Positions 45,444 through 54,898 of a stretch of DNA of 64,000 nt are shown here, piece after piece. A program made the position numbers and the translations under genes. Numbering within the stretch: position 1 is the stretch's first letter; each line of letters begins with the position of its first letter. The stretch comes from Clostridiaceae bacterium (lineage in GTDB: Bacteria > Bacillota_A > Clostridia > Clostridiales > Clostridiaceae), in NCBI GenBank assembly GCA_029256485.1, contig JAQSXU010000013.1:1-64000 (forward strand). The letters are read 5' to 3'. The notes beneath the pieces are model-generated. The model was given only the letters and a program-made list of their open reading frames with translations. It did no database searches and had not been told where the DNA came from.

Positions 45444-46625
45444 TTGAATTCTAGAGAAAAACATACTAGAATGTTCAGAAATAGAGAAAATAAAAAAAAA
45501 TATATAAGAATATTATTTGCGTCTTTGTTTCTTATTGCTATTTTTACATTTGCCTTAATTTTTTCATATCATAAAACAGTCAGCATTTCAAAGAAAAATA
45601 ATGTTAATTATAATTTGACAAACAATAAGCCTGTATTAAAAGAAAATAAACCAATTAATGATAGTACTGCTCAGCAGCAAAAGAAACTAGAAAAGGCTGA
45701 GATTATACTTAGCGCTGCAGGTGATTGTACTATAGGTACAGACTTATCCTTTAATAGAGATACTTCACTGCCTGCAGTAGTGATGAATAATAATAATGAT
45801 TTTTCCTACCTTTTTAAGAATGCATTACCCTTTTTTAAAGAAGATGACATTACTGTTGTAAATCTGGAAACAACTTTCACTGACTCCAATACTCCTGCTG
45901 ATAAACAATATAGATTTAAGGCACCTGCCAGTTTTGCTTCAGCTTTATCACTAGGTTCAATCGAAGCAGTTAACATCTCAAATAATCATATTTATGACTA
46001 CCTGGATAAAGGCTTTACCGATACCCTAAATGCATTAAAAAATAAAAATATAAATTATTTTGGTGAAGGTACTGTGTGGATTAAGGAAATAAAAGGTGTG
46101 AAATTTGGATTTCTTGGTTACACAGGCTGGAATAACAGCTCAAATATTAAGAATAAAATCAAAAAAGATATTGAAAACTTAAAGAATAATAATTGTGTTG
46201 TAATAGTAAGTTTTCATTGGGGTGATGAAAACAGCTATTTCCCAAATTCAACCCAAAAAAATCTTGCTCATTTTGCCATTGATGAAGGTGCAGACTTAGT
46301 TTTAGGACATCATCCTCATGTAATTGAAGGTATTGAAAAGTACAAGGATAAATATATTTGCTACAGCTTAGGTAACTTTTGTTTTGGAGGAAATATTAAC
46401 CCTACAGATAAGGATACCTTTATATTCCAGGCAAAATTTACTGCAGATTCAGTAAATATCATTAAATATGAAGTAAGAGCTGTACCTTTCAGCATATCAT
46501 CAGTAAATTATATTAATGATTATTGTCCAACTCCCCTTATAGGTTCTTCCAAAGATAGAGTTTTGAAAAGAATAAATGATTACTCTACAAATAGTAAATT
46601 TAAAATTACAGATTCTTTTCAGTAA
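45444..46625 (+). CDS. CapA family (poly-gamma-glutamate synthesis-like) phosphoesterase, membrane-anchored
   Basis: A 393-residue protein with a short basic N-terminus, one membrane helix (about 22-42) and an extracytoplasmic PGA_cap metallophosphoesterase domain: LSAAGDCTIGTD, VVNLETTFTD, NISNNHIYDYLDKG, VSFHWGDENSYFP and GHHPHVIEGIEKYKD contain the metal ligands. CapA proteins take part in poly-gamma-glutamate capsule export, but many clostridial homologues are alone, and no capB or capC is near. The TTG at 45444 is chosen, six bases after GGAGGTG; the ATG at 45429 overlaps that site. Confidence 0.88.
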   Translation: MNSREKHTRMFRNRENKKKYIRILFASLFLIAIFTFALIFSYHKTVSISKKNNVNYNLTNNKPVLKENKPINDSTAQQQKKLEKAEIILSAAGDCTIGTDLSFNRDTSLPAVVMNNNNDFSYLFKNALPFFKEDDITVVNLETTFTDSNTPADKQYRFKAPASFASALSLGSIEAVNISNNHIYDYLDKGFTDTLNALKNKNINYFGEGTVWIKEIKGVKFGFLGYTGWNNSSNIKNKIKKDIENLKNNNCVVIVSFHWGDENSYFPNSTQKNLAHFAIDEGADLVLGHHPHVIEGIEKYKDKYICYSLGNFCFGGNINPTDKDTFIFQAKFTADSVNIIKYEVRAVPFSISSVNYINDYCPTPLIGSSKDRVLKRINDYSTNSKFKITDSFQ

Positions 46626-46640
46626 CAAAATGGAAATATT

Positions 46641-46670
46641 AAAGCACTGTTTATCATAAAACAGTGCTTT
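46641..46670. terminator. Terminator between the CapA-like gene and the next small gene
   Basis: AAAGCACTGTTT and AAACAGTGCTTT around a 5-6-base loop. It lies between convergent genes and could act on both strands. Confidence 0.85.
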
Positions 46671-46686
46671 CTATATTATGTATTAA

Positions 46687-46920
46687 TTAATCTTTGTAAA
46701 ATACAAAACTTGGGAATTCATTGATTTCTCCATTGTCATCCTTTATTGTATATATTAAAACGTTGCTGCAAGCAGGGCTTGAATATGTTTGAGTAATGAT
46801 CTTGGAGCTTATTAGCTCATATTCCTTTTCAGGAGTTAATTCCATTTTTACACCTATTTCTGCTTGTGTGTTCTCCTTAAATTTAACTGTTTTAATTTTT
46901 ATTGTGTTTCTGTCAATCAT
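46687..46920 (-). CDS. Small protein of unknown function
   Basis: A 77-residue soluble protein beginning MIDRNTIKIKTVKFKENTQ. It has alternating strand-like segments (AEIGVKMELTPEKEYELISS, NVLIYTIKDDNGEINEFPSF) and one Cys, with no motif I recognise. The ATG at 46920 is nine bases after GAAAGG; an ATG three codons earlier would leave no room for it. It lies alone between two terminators. Confidence 0.6.
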   Translation of the reverse strand: MIDRNTIKIKTVKFKENTQAEIGVKMELTPEKEYELISSKIITQTYSSPACSNVLIYTIKDDNGEINEFPSFVFYKD

Positions 46921-47073
46921 ATTAAACATCCTTTCATTAATATTTTGTCACATATGCTCGCTTTATTTTAAATTATATAATACCACTTAAATATATTGTA
47001 AAAAACCCCTATCTAAGTAAGTATACTAAAATATAATAAAATTTGCAAATTAATTAATAATCTATTTATAAAA

Positions 47074-47104
47074 AATATGGTAAGGACTAAGTCCTTACCA
47101 TATT
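47074..47104. terminator. Long terminator hairpin at the end of a small gene
   Basis: AATATGGTAAGGACT (47074-47088) and AGTCCTTACCATATT (47090-47104), a perfect 15-base repeat that overlaps the first two bases of the following gene's stop codon on the minus strand. Confidence 0.85.
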
Positions 47105-47297
47105 ATCTCCTATGTTGAACTAAATCAATGCTTCCAAGTAAAATGTGAGCTAATCCAAATCCAATTACAGCAGTTTCTACCATAGGAACTATGTCCTTTC
47201 TCCTTATTCCTTTTTTTGACAATTCTCTTCCTCTTAAATATGCCCCTGTCGCTGTTACCGCACCACCTAGAACTGTTGGTATTATACCTTCTCTCAT
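47103..47297 (-). CDS. Small hydrophobic protein of unknown function
   Basis: A 64-residue protein with two hydrophobic stretches, IIPTVLGGAVTATGAYLRG (4-22) and VETAVIGFGLAHILLGSID (40-58), separated by a basic stretch (RELSKKGIRRKDI); probably a small two-helix membrane protein with a cytosolic loop. A strong GGAGGGATTGTAA site precedes the ATG and a perfect terminator follows. I do not recognise the family. Confidence 0.7.
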   Translation of the reverse strand: MREGIIPTVLGGAVTATGAYLRGRELSKKGIRRKDIVPMVETAVIGFGLAHILLGSIDLVQHRR

Positions 47298-47460
47298 TTA
47301 CAATCCCTCCTACAAAATAGATTATTATTATTCTTCTCAAAACTTTAATTAATATGCTAAAAAATTGTTAGCAATAATCCACATATATCCTTTTAATGTA
47401 AAAAGTATAATGTTTAAAAAGCAGTATTATTGCTAAAAATAACATTGTGAGGTGATAAAT

Positions 47461-47685
47461 ATGGATGAAAGAGTTTTTCATGAACCGCTAACATTTGATC
47501 ATCCTGAAAAGCTTCTCCAGGGAATTACTGTAGACGAGGGTGATATTAGTGTAAAATCTTATCTTGATGAAAACGAAGGCTGTATAAGATTTAATACTGT
47601 AATTACAAACAAAGCTACTGGTAAAGAAACAAAGCGTGATGTAGTAGTTGGAGAATTAGCAGAGGAAGAAGTAGAAGAAGATTAG
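47461..47685 (+). CDS. Small acidic protein of unknown function
   Basis: A 74-residue acidic protein, MDERVFHEPLTFDHPEKL at the start and an acidic tail (VVGELAEEEVEED). A GTGAGGTGATAAAT ribosome site precedes the ATG. It is divergent from the 64-residue membrane gene, with about 160 bases between them, and convergent with the DUF2935 gene. Function unknown. Confidence 0.7.
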   Translation: MDERVFHEPLTFDHPEKLLQGITVDEGDISVKSYLDENEGCIRFNTVITNKATGKETKRDVVVGELAEEEVEED

Positions 47686-47718
47686 TACAAATATTTACTG
47701 AATTTTAAAAAATAAAGT

Positions 47719-47756
47719 AAAGAGAGAACTCTATTTAAATATAGTGTTCCCTCTTT
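47719..47756. terminator. Bidirectional terminator
   Basis: AAAGAGAGAACTCTAT and ATAGTGTTCCCTCTTT pair with two mismatches around a TTAA loop. It lies between the plus-strand small acidic gene and the minus-strand DUF2935 gene and suits both. Confidence 0.75.
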
Positions 47757-47778
47757 CCATTTATATGGTATTTTTTTG

Positions 47779-48711
47779 CTATTTCATATTATACTGTTTA
47801 AAATTCTTTAGCATCCTAATATAATGATTTGCCTCACGAACTACATGATCACCAAGAAGAGGGAAAGCAATTGATCTTATCTTACACTGTATAATACCTT
47901 CAGTACCCTGCTTTTTAAAGTCTCTAATCCCAACAGTGTTTTTAAGGCTCTTATCCGTCAGCGAAGGTAGCAATCCTAGATCTTTTGATAAATTTTTTCC
48001 CTCCTCAGTAAGGGCATCAAATCTTTCACCAAAGTCATTTGCAGTGTCAAATAGCTTACCCTCAGTTGGATCAAGCAATCCTCTAATAAATTTTGAGTGT
48101 TCAGCCATGATCCTGTTCCAGAAGGTCTCCTGGTAAGCTGCCTCTTTTACTATATCAAATTCCCGTCTGCTTTGCAGTATTCTAAGCATTCTTAAATAAA
48201 ACTTGGCTTCTCTTAAAATATGGTCAATAAGCAAAGGATAATTTGTTGTGAACATTCTACAGGATAATACATTCTGCAGTAAATTGCTCTTAAATGCTGC
48301 AATCTGTTCAGCGGCTATAATTGCTCTATTGTTTAAGTCCTGCACCTGTCTTACTGTGTTCGTAGTAATCTGCCTAGGGCTTGCAAAAGCTAATGAAGCT
48401 TCCATTGTAGTTATAGTTGAATCGATTTTAATATCGGTATAAAATTGAGTTTCTCTTTCAGCTGTTAACGTTAAATCTGTTACAAGTTCTCCCGAGCTTG
48501 CTGTTTCAGCACTGATTATGCCTTCAGACATTCTGATTGTTTCTATAATCAATTGCGTGAATATATTCTTTAGCATTTCTGATTGTTCTATAAATGTACG
48601 ATCTCTTGCGGTAAACCCTGCCTCTAAAAAAATAGAGTGCTCCTTTGCTATTCGCATAAAAAATAAATTTAATTCCAAGGATTGTCTTACGAATTCACTA
48701 TCTGATAACAT
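47779..48711 (-). CDS. DUF2935 protein
   Basis: A 310-residue all-helical protein made of two similar halves. Each half contains an E/H pattern: FFMRIAKEHSIFLEAGF near the start, MFTTNYPLLIDHILREAKFY in the middle, FWNRIMAEHSKFIRGLLDPT, and FPLLGDHVVREANHYIRML at the end. This matches DUF2935, seen in Bacillus and Clostridium, which resembles a diiron or ferritin-like four-helix bundle by its spaced Glu and His residues; metal binding is inference. Start ATG at 48711 after GGGGGT. Confidence 0.8.
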   Translation of the reverse strand: MLSDSEFVRQSLELNLFFMRIAKEHSIFLEAGFTARDRTFIEQSEMLKNIFTQLIIETIRMSEGIISAETASSGELVTDLTLTAERETQFYTDIKIDSTITTMEASLAFASPRQITTNTVRQVQDLNNRAIIAAEQIAAFKSNLLQNVLSCRMFTTNYPLLIDHILREAKFYLRMLRILQSRREFDIVKEAAYQETFWNRIMAEHSKFIRGLLDPTEGKLFDTANDFGERFDALTEEGKNLSKDLGLLPSLTDKSLKNTVGIRDFKKQGTEGIIQCKIRSIAFPLLGDHVVREANHYIRMLKNFKQYNMK

Positions 48712-48779
48712 TCTTACCCCCAATATATTATAATGATTATAATATAATATGAAGTATATAATTAATTAGGAACTAATAT

Positions 48780-50057
48780 CTATACTAGCTGTTCTGCCAT
48801 TATATTTGTCAAATTTAACTTTGCTATTCTGTTTTTTATTTCCTCATTATTAATAGAATATAAACCGTTTCTCTTCATTCTCTTAAAATATTCAGCACCT
48901 GCAAAGGTATATCTATTTCTTCTGCCTTCCTTAGTCATCATCATATAATTAGCATAGCTTATAATATCTCCAATGGCTGTGGCCTTAGGCAAAATCAACA
49001 GAGGCATTCCTAGGGCACTTCTCACAGCATTGTGTCCAGCTAAAGCACCAGTACACATAGCTTCAGTATGTCCAACAAAAAGTCCTGCCTTTTCTCCGGC
49101 ACAGAACAGGTTATCCAGCCCAGTAACCTTCATATCATTGGTTCTAGGTGCTACTGACAGGTATCTAATAGAGTTTCCCTTTCCTCCGGCATATGGATCT
49201 ACATACTTAACGTATTCAAGGCCTGGAATTTTTCTTAATTTCTCCAGAGGATAATATGATGTCATGAGCTTTGCATGACCTGTATCCAAGAGAATTATAT
49301 TCTCTGCAAATTCCTTCAAGGCATACTGCTGGCATACTTTTTGTTTAAGTTTATCAAAATTAACATCCTCTGCAGGTACCTTTATTACAACAACGCCTTT
49401 TTCCTCTAGTTCCTGAACTATTTCTTTAGATAATGTTTCCTTTGCCAATTTACAGGATCCACTCATAGCACCAAAAACATCATCTTCCCTTTCACCCTGC
49501 AGATCATCCACTCCAGCTCTTGCACTTAAGCTTATTCTTGGTCCAAATGATGGACATCTTAATATGCACATAGAACATCCATTGCCATACTTTAAGCAGT
49601 TTCCCATTGGGCCTGTAGAACCTGTGGTTTCTATGAATACATCTCCTTCAACATAAGTTCCGTCAGAAAGATAAATGCCAAGTATTTTACTTTTTTCCTT
49701 TTTTACATCTATAACTCTTTTTATAAAATTAAGTTCTATACCCTGGCTTTTAATGTACTTTCTTACTTCTGGTTCAATTCTATTTACATTATAAAGCCAA
49801 GCATGCTCATGGGCTGGGAAATTAATATTCTTATGTGTACTGTTGGCATCAGTTATATTTATTAAATCTCCTCCTCCAAGTGCTAAAAGTTCCTCAGCAG
49901 CAGTATATCTTCCATTGTTTCTCATTATACCGCCCACGTTGCCAAGACCAAGAAGCAAATCAGTTTTCTCATAAATGCTAACCTGTGCACCAGCTTTTTT
50001 AGCCACTAAAGCTGCTGAGCATCCTGCCCATCCACCACCAATTACAATAACTTTCAT
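48780..50057 (-). CDS. FAD-dependent oxidoreductase with a four-cysteine insert
   Basis: A 425-residue flavoprotein. The N-terminal Rossmann motif is VIVIGGGWAGCSAALVAKK, with GLGNVGGIMRNNGRYTA following as in GidA/TrmFO-type enzymes, and near the C-terminus is GLDNLFCAGEKAGLFVGHTE, the second FAD motif. A central CLKYGNGCSMCILRC cluster (four Cys) after ETTGSTGPMGN could hold an iron-sulfur cluster or zinc. TrmFO itself lacks this insert. It lies 20 bases after the reductase gene below and probably receives electrons from it. Substrate unknown. The ATG at 50057 is nine bases after GGGAGGA. Confidence 0.82.
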   Translation of the reverse strand: MKVIVIGGGWAGCSAALVAKKAGAQVSIYEKTDLLLGLGNVGGIMRNNGRYTAAEELLALGGGDLINITDANSTHKNINFPAHEHAWLYNVNRIEPEVRKYIKSQGIELNFIKRVIDVKKEKSKILGIYLSDGTYVEGDVFIETTGSTGPMGNCLKYGNGCSMCILRCPSFGPRISLSARAGVDDLQGEREDDVFGAMSGSCKLAKETLSKEIVQELEEKGVVVIKVPAEDVNFDKLKQKVCQQYALKEFAENIILLDTGHAKLMTSYYPLEKLRKIPGLEYVKYVDPYAGGKGNSIRYLSVAPRTNDMKVTGLDNLFCAGEKAGLFVGHTEAMCTGALAGHNAVRSALGMPLLILPKATAIGDIISYANYMMMTKEGRRNRYTFAGAEYFKRMKRNGLYSINNEEIKNRIAKLNLTNIMAEQLV

Positions 50058-50077
50058 AGAAATAAATCCTCCCATTT

Positions 50078-51064
50078 TTATATTAATCTTCTATCCTTAA
50101 AAATGTATTCAGGCTCTGTTTGAAGTTTACATAATCTCTTAACCACGTGACCTTTATATCTTACGCTGCAAGTTCCGCAAATGCCCTCTCCACAGCACAT
50201 TTTTGCATTATTACAGCAGGTTATCTTAACTTCATTATTTTCTATAAATTCCAACAGCTCATAAATAATAATATCTTGAGCATCTACATGGATAAGCTTA
50301 ATATTTTCTTTATTAATATTTTCATTTAATAATTTTTTAAATTCTTCTGTAAGTTCTCCTTTAGTTAATATAGGTACCTTCATTACTTTTGCACTGCACA
50401 TATTTAAATACTCTTGTATAAAAGTATCATTATAGTTAACTGTATCTAAAATAACAAAAATATTATTTCCATTAGAGTATAACTTTTTCATAACTGGAAT
50501 TAATGGAGCCTGACCTATTCCTCTTGCTATAAGTAATACATTACTGTCTCTGCATTTATATATATTTTTTAGACCCAACACTCCATTCCAATATGGACCC
50601 CTTAATAAAACCTTGTCATTTTCCTTTAGACTCCATAGTTCCTTTGTTTTTATTCCTTTACCTTCAATAACCACTTTAATAATATTTTCCTCTAAATCTA
50701 CATCCATAACAGAAATTGGTGTATCATAAAATGCTATAGTATTTTCTTTTCTTAAGAATATATAGCTGCCCGGATGTACTAAATCCTGGGCCATTTTATG
50801 GGTTACACTTATATGAAACATAAAATAGGAATCGTTAATGATCACTTTTTTTACTATGTTGCATAAAAAACTTTTTCTTTCTCCCTTTGCCTTGTTTCCA
50901 TTCCAGAAATATTCTTGATAAATGCAGACTCCTTTCCAATTAACGCAGTCACAAAAACTTTTCCCGCACAATTGAGAACATAAAATGCAATCACCGCTCT
51001 CGGCCAAATGACATGGACAATATTCTGTTCCAGCATCAATGCAATCTCTAATTTCATAGTTCAT
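50078..51064 (-). CDS. Ferredoxin reductase-type electron-transfer protein with Cys-rich N-terminus
   Basis: A 328-residue protein. The first 47 residues hold nine Cys (8, 16, 18, 26, 29, 33, 38, 40, 47), a probable iron-sulfur module. An FAD barrel (LVHPGSYIFLRKEN) and an NAD-binding fold (NVLLIARGIGQAPLIPVM) follow. A C-terminal [2Fe-2S] motif, MCCGEGICGTCSVRYKGH with a later Cys, resembles PyrK and NfnA. It is the first gene of a two-gene unit with the FAD oxidoreductase. It is not PyrK by context, as no pyrD or other pyrimidine genes are near. Confidence 0.85.
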   Translation of the reverse strand: MNYEIRDCIDAGTEYCPCHLAESGDCILCSQLCGKSFCDCVNWKGVCIYQEYFWNGNKAKGERKSFLCNIVKKVIINDSYFMFHISVTHKMAQDLVHPGSYIFLRKENTIAFYDTPISVMDVDLEENIIKVVIEGKGIKTKELWSLKENDKVLLRGPYWNGVLGLKNIYKCRDSNVLLIARGIGQAPLIPVMKKLYSNGNNIFVILDTVNYNDTFIQEYLNMCSAKVMKVPILTKGELTEEFKKLLNENINKENIKLIHVDAQDIIIYELLEFIENNEVKITCCNNAKMCCGEGICGTCSVRYKGHVVKRLCKLQTEPEYIFKDRRLI

Positions 51065-51152
51065 GTTTTACCTCCAAAACATTAGTGACTTTTAAAATCT
51101 CAGTAAAGTTATCTACTATTAAAGTATCTTAACGATTAAATTTTGTTACAAA

Positions 51153-51181
51153 AAAAATGCTGTTATTTCATCAGCATTTTT
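51153..51181 (-). terminator. Terminator after the D-Ala-D-Ala carboxypeptidase gene
   Basis: AAAAATGCTG and CAGCATTTTT around a 9-base loop, 12 bases past the stop, with a T8 run on the minus strand. Confidence 0.88.
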
Positions 51182-51192
51182 ATATTTATTAT

Positions 51193-52296
51193 TTATTTAA
51201 ACCATTTAAATGGGTTGAATTCATAAACTTTAACAGTATTACTTGCAGTTAAAGAGGAATTAATCAATAATTTTTCGTTGCAGTATATGCATACTTTACC
51301 TATATTGTCACCCTTATTTACTGTTGAATCAATTTTGGCTGGTTTTTTTATTACAACATTTAAATTATCGCAATCTTTTACTGGAAGCACTATATCACTG
51401 CTTGACTGAAGTTTAATAACACCTCTTTTAGTAAATATTTCACCCATTTTTTGATCCTTTGCAATAATTTTTTTATATTCATAATTTTTTACTACATAGT
51501 CATATATCTTTGTTGTTTCCTTCCAGCGAGGTGTGCTGTTCAGCACCACTATAACCACGTCATGGCCTTTTACATCTACAGATGTTACCAGACACTTTCC
51601 TGCTCCACCTGTGAATCCGGTTTTCACACCATTAGCACCTTGAAGCTGCCATAATATTTTATTTATATTATGATAGCTTCTTGTAAATCCATACTTTGAA
51701 GCTTCTACGTCTTTAGAAGAAACTATATCATTAAATAAATCGTACTGCTTTGCCATGCATGTAAGATATGCTAAATCATATGCAGTGGAATAATGATTTA
51801 AGCTGTCCAACCCATGTGGTGATTCAAAATGAGTGTTTGCAAGTCCTAGAGAAACAGCATATTCATTCATTAAATTTACAAATTCATCTACACTGCCGCA
51901 CATTCCCTCTGAAATGGCGATAGCTGCATCATTACCAGATCTCAGCATTAATCCATATAATAATTCTTTTAAGGAAACACGTTCGCCTTTTCTGTAACCA
52001 ACCGTAGATCCTCTTATGCCAGCAGCTTTATCTGATATCTCAATTAATTTATTTAAATCTCCATATTTTAATGCCACCAAAATAGTCATTATTTTAGTTG
52101 TGCTTGCAATTGGAACAGTCATATGAGAGTTTTTTTCTAATAAAGATATCTTAGTTTTACTATCCATGGCAATTGCACATTTTGCATTTATATAGGGAAT
52201 TTTATCATTAGTTAAATCATCAGCACTTACAACGTGAAAACTGGCTATTATAAAAATGATTGTAAGCATTAAAATTGCGGTTTTTTTCATTTTCAT
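51193..52296 (-). CDS. D-alanyl-D-alanine carboxypeptidase (DacF-like, secreted)
   Basis: A 367-residue serine peptidase with an N-terminal signal peptide (MKKTAILMLTIIFIIASFHVVSA). The S11 motifs are ASTTKIMT (SxxK), SGNDAA (SxN) and VKTGFTGGAGKC (KTG). The C-terminal PBP5-like domain ends in a short amphipathic tail (VKVYEFNPFKWFK). It trims the terminal D-Ala of peptidoglycan stems. It is one of two S11 enzymes in the window; the second is dacF at 54.9-56.1 kb. Which is sporulation-specific cannot be decided from sequence. Confidence 0.92.
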   Translation of the reverse strand: MKMKKTAILMLTIIFIIASFHVVSADDLTNDKIPYINAKCAIAMDSKTKISLLEKNSHMTVPIASTTKIMTILVALKYGDLNKLIEISDKAAGIRGSTVGYRKGERVSLKELLYGLMLRSGNDAAIAISEGMCGSVDEFVNLMNEYAVSLGLANTHFESPHGLDSLNHYSTAYDLAYLTCMAKQYDLFNDIVSSKDVEASKYGFTRSYHNINKILWQLQGANGVKTGFTGGAGKCLVTSVDVKGHDVVIVVLNSTPRWKETTKIYDYVVKNYEYKKIIAKDQKMGEIFTKRGVIKLQSSSDIVLPVKDCDNLNVVIKKPAKIDSTVNKGDNIGKVCIYCNEKLLINSSLTASNTVKVYEFNPFKWFK

Positions 52297-52465
52297 TCTG
52301 TAAAATTACCCTCTTTCAAATATATTTTTTTAATGTCTGTATTATTTTTTGCAATATTTTTTAATTAATACTGATACTTTTCTCCAATATTATATTTTTT
52401 ATCTAATTGGTAATACTATAAAATGGTAATTATGCAAATCCATGTGCTTTGGAGGAATTATACTT

Positions 52466-52981
52466 ATGAAAGTATTCTTAATTATTTTAGTTGTTTTATT
52501 GCTTGTGCCCTTGCCAATTAAGGTAAAATTTAAGCTTTTCAATACAAATCTTTATTTATATATTTACAGATTTAAGATAGATATTAGTAAAAATATAAAA
52601 AAGTATACTGAAGAGAATATAGTAAGAAAAAGAATAAACATGAGGAATATTTCAATAATTAAATTATTGCGTAAGTTTAATAAAAACCCTGTAAAACCAT
52701 ACTACTACTTTACAGTACATATGGATTATGGGTTTGATGATGCTGCTGCAACTGGTTTATTTTATGGTTTTATCTATAGTATTTCCCCATTGCTATATAA
52801 ATTTCTATCAATTTTTTTAAATATAAAAAAGTATAATTTCAGCGTTAAACCACATTTCAATAAAACTATATTTAATTTAGAAATAAATAGTATATTTCTA
52901 TTAAATATAGTAAATGTTATTTGTATAATCTTTTTAATTCTATCAGTGTACTTTAACACTAAAAAAGTTAATACTGATTAA
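52466..52981 (+). CDS. ytfI: DUF2953 protein (YtfI-like)
   Basis: A 171-residue protein with an N-terminal membrane helix (KVFLIILVVLLLVPLPIKV) and a C-terminal one (IFLLNIVNVICIIFLILSVYF); the middle has the DUF2953 segment YGFDDAAATGLFYGFIYSI. In Bacillus the family member YtfI is encoded directly before ytfJ, and the same pair is kept here. Forespore expression is known in Bacillus; function unknown. The ATG at 52466 is nine bases after GGAGGA. Confidence 0.82.
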   Translation: MKVFLIILVVLLLVPLPIKVKFKLFNTNLYLYIYRFKIDISKNIKKYTEENIVRKRINMRNISIIKLLRKFNKNPVKPYYYFTVHMDYGFDDAAATGLFYGFIYSISPLLYKFLSIFLNIKKYNFSVKPHFNKTIFNLEINSIFLLNIVNVICIIFLILSVYFNTKKVNTD

Positions 52982-53014
52982 TTTTTAAAATATTTAATAT
53001 TGGAGGGTATAAAA

Positions 53015-53485
53015 ATGGAAAACAGTCATCCTATAGAAAATCTAATGAAATCAACTATGGAAAATATTAAAGAAATGGTTGATGTTAATACCATTGTTGG
53101 GGATCCAGTGGAATCTAAAGACGGTACAATAATTATTCCATTATCTAAAGTTTCATTTGGATTTGCATCTGGCGGAAGTGAATTTAATGGAAAAGCTAAC
53201 AATGGAAGTCTGAAGTATCCATTTGGAGGCGGAAGTGGTGCCGGTGTCAGTGTTAAGCCTGTGGCATTCTTAGTTATAAAGCAGGATACTGTTAGAGTAT
53301 TATCAGTAGACCAAGATAACACTTATGACAGAATTGTAGACAGTATACCTCAAATCATTGATATGTTGAAAGGCTTCTTTAATAATAAAGATAGCAAAAA
53401 TTGCAATAAAAAAAATAATAAAGACAAGGAAAATCAGACATCTTATGCAGAAGGTACAGTTGCTATTGAAGAAGAGGGAGATTAA
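53015..53485 (+). CDS. ytfJ: GerW/YtfJ sporulation protein
   Basis: A 156-residue YtfJ/GerW-family protein. The first 60 residues have [20 protein letters not shown] and [32 protein letters not shown] and a Gly-rich [10 protein letters not shown] segment follow, then VKPVAFLVI. The tail is charged and Lys/Asn-rich. It takes part in spore germination (GerW) or spore formation. It lies 33 bases after ytfI and its stop overlaps the scpB stop by four bases. ATG after TTGGAGGG. Confidence 0.9.
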   Translation: MENSHPIENLMKSTMENIKEMVDVNTIVGDPVESKDGTIIIPLSKVSFGFASGGSEFNGKANNGSLKYPFGGGSGAGVSVKPVAFLVIKQDTVRVLSVDQDNTYDRIVDSIPQIIDMLKGFFNNKDSKNCNKKNNKDKENQTSYAEGTVAIEEEGD

Positions 53486-54066
53486 TCCCCTTCTTCCTCA
53501 CCATATTTGTCTATTAAAGCCTCCAGCTGAGGCATTTGATTTAAATTTTCTAATCCGAAGAATTTTAAAAATTCATCAGTTGTTGAATAAAGGATAGGTC
53601 TTCCAGGCACATCCATTCTTCCTGTTTCTCTAATCAAGTTCTTTTCGCTTAGGGTAAGAACTGCCCTATCACTTTTTACACCTCTTATTTCATCAATTTC
53701 AATCCTTGTAATAGGTTGTTTATATGCAATTATAGATAATGTTTCTAATGCTGCCTGTGACAATGATTGTCTAACATTGGTTTTTAATAACTTTTGCACA
53801 TACTCAGAATTTCTTGGTTTAGTAACTAATTGATAAGTATTATTTACATTAATTAATTTTATACCCCTATCATCCTGTGAATATCGTAGAATCATATAAT
53901 TTAATAAATCTTTGGTAAAAGGAATACTGCATTCAATTATATCTCCTATATCCTCAACTTTAAGAGGTTCACCACTTGCAAACAGTAAAGATTCGATAAT
54001 AGAAAAATATATATCTTTATTTGAAAATTCTTCAATTTTAATTTGGTCAATATTAGTGCTCTTCAT
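53482..54066 (-). CDS. scpB: Segregation and condensation protein B
   Basis: A 194-residue kleisin-interacting protein with two winged helix domains. [19 protein letters not shown] starts the first, and [22 protein letters not shown] with the second-domain [17 protein letters not shown] and [21 protein letters not shown] are the family's conserved core. It acts with ScpA and SMC in chromosome organisation. Its start overlaps scpA by 14 bases, and its stop is convergent with ytfJ. Confidence 0.95.
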   Translation of the reverse strand: MKSTNIDQIKIEEFSNKDIYFSIIESLLFASGEPLKVEDIGDIIECSIPFTKDLLNYMILRYSQDDRGIKLINVNNTYQLVTKPRNSEYVQKLLKTNVRQSLSQAALETLSIIAYKQPITRIEIDEIRGVKSDRAVLTLSEKNLIRETGRMDVPGRPILYSTTDEFLKFFGLENLNQMPQLEALIDKYGEEEGD

Positions 54067-54814
54067 TTATGCTAATCCCCTCTATAAAAATTTCCTTAAA
54101 GTTGCTATCTTGAGTTACCTTTGCAACCTTTAACTTTATTAATTCCAACAATGCAAGGAAGGAAACAATCACTTCCATTTTTGTTTCACATTCATCAACT
54201 ATTTTTGAAAAACTTGTGTTTTTTGATATTCTAATTTTGTCCTGAATGGAGATCATCTTATCTTCAATTTTATACCTATCAATTGCTATTCCCTTATCTA
54301 TATTAATATTATCATTCATTCGATTCTTATATTTATTCATTAAGTCATTGTAAACATAATAGAGCTTTAATATGGTAATATTTCTTAAAATCTCCTCCAG
54401 GTTATTCTCTGTTTTATTTTCCACAATAATTTCAGGTTTCTTACTAAATGTCACTCCGTTTTCTTCCATCTTCTCCTTAAAATAACCGGATACAGCTTTA
54501 TATTTTTTATATTCCAGCAATTTTTGAACAAGCTCTTTTCTAGGATCATTTTCTTCCAGATCCACAGCATTTTCATCATTTTTCACTTTAGGAAGCAGGG
54601 TTTTAGATTTAATTTCAATAAGTGTTGCTGCAATAACGATAAATTCAGAAGTAATTTCTAAATCTATTTCTTCCATTGATTTTAAATACTCTAAATATTG
54701 ATTGGTAATTTCATATATTCTAATATTATAGATATCCATTTCATTTTTCTTGATTAAGTGCAGCAATAAGTCAAAAGGTCCCTCAAAATTATGTATTTTT
54801 ATATTTAATGCCAT
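54053..54814 (-). CDS. scpA: Segregation and condensation protein A (kleisin)
   Basis: A 253-residue kleisin. The N-terminal signature [19 protein letters not shown] binds the SMC neck and the C-terminal winged helix contacts the SMC head; [14 protein letters not shown] is conserved, and near the C-terminus [17 protein letters not shown] is the typical end. The ATG at 54814 follows AGGAGAG by six bases; longer frames up to 54868 have no ribosome site. It is translationally coupled to scpB. Confidence 0.95.
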   Translation of the reverse strand: MALNIKIHNFEGPFDLLLHLIKKNEMDIYNIRIYEITNQYLEYLKSMEEIDLEITSEFIVIAATLIEIKSKTLLPKVKNDENAVDLEENDPRKELVQKLLEYKKYKAVSGYFKEKMEENGVTFSKKPEIIVENKTENNLEEILRNITILKLYYVYNDLMNKYKNRMNDNINIDKGIAIDRYKIEDKMISIQDKIRISKNTSFSKIVDECETKMEVIVSFLALLELIKLKVAKVTQDSNFKEIFIEGISINEEH

Positions 54815-54898
54815 AGACATCTCTCCTAAGTTAATATTAAAAAAGCATTTATAATTTAAGATTATCATACTTAAATTATAAATGCCACCGTAAATTAA

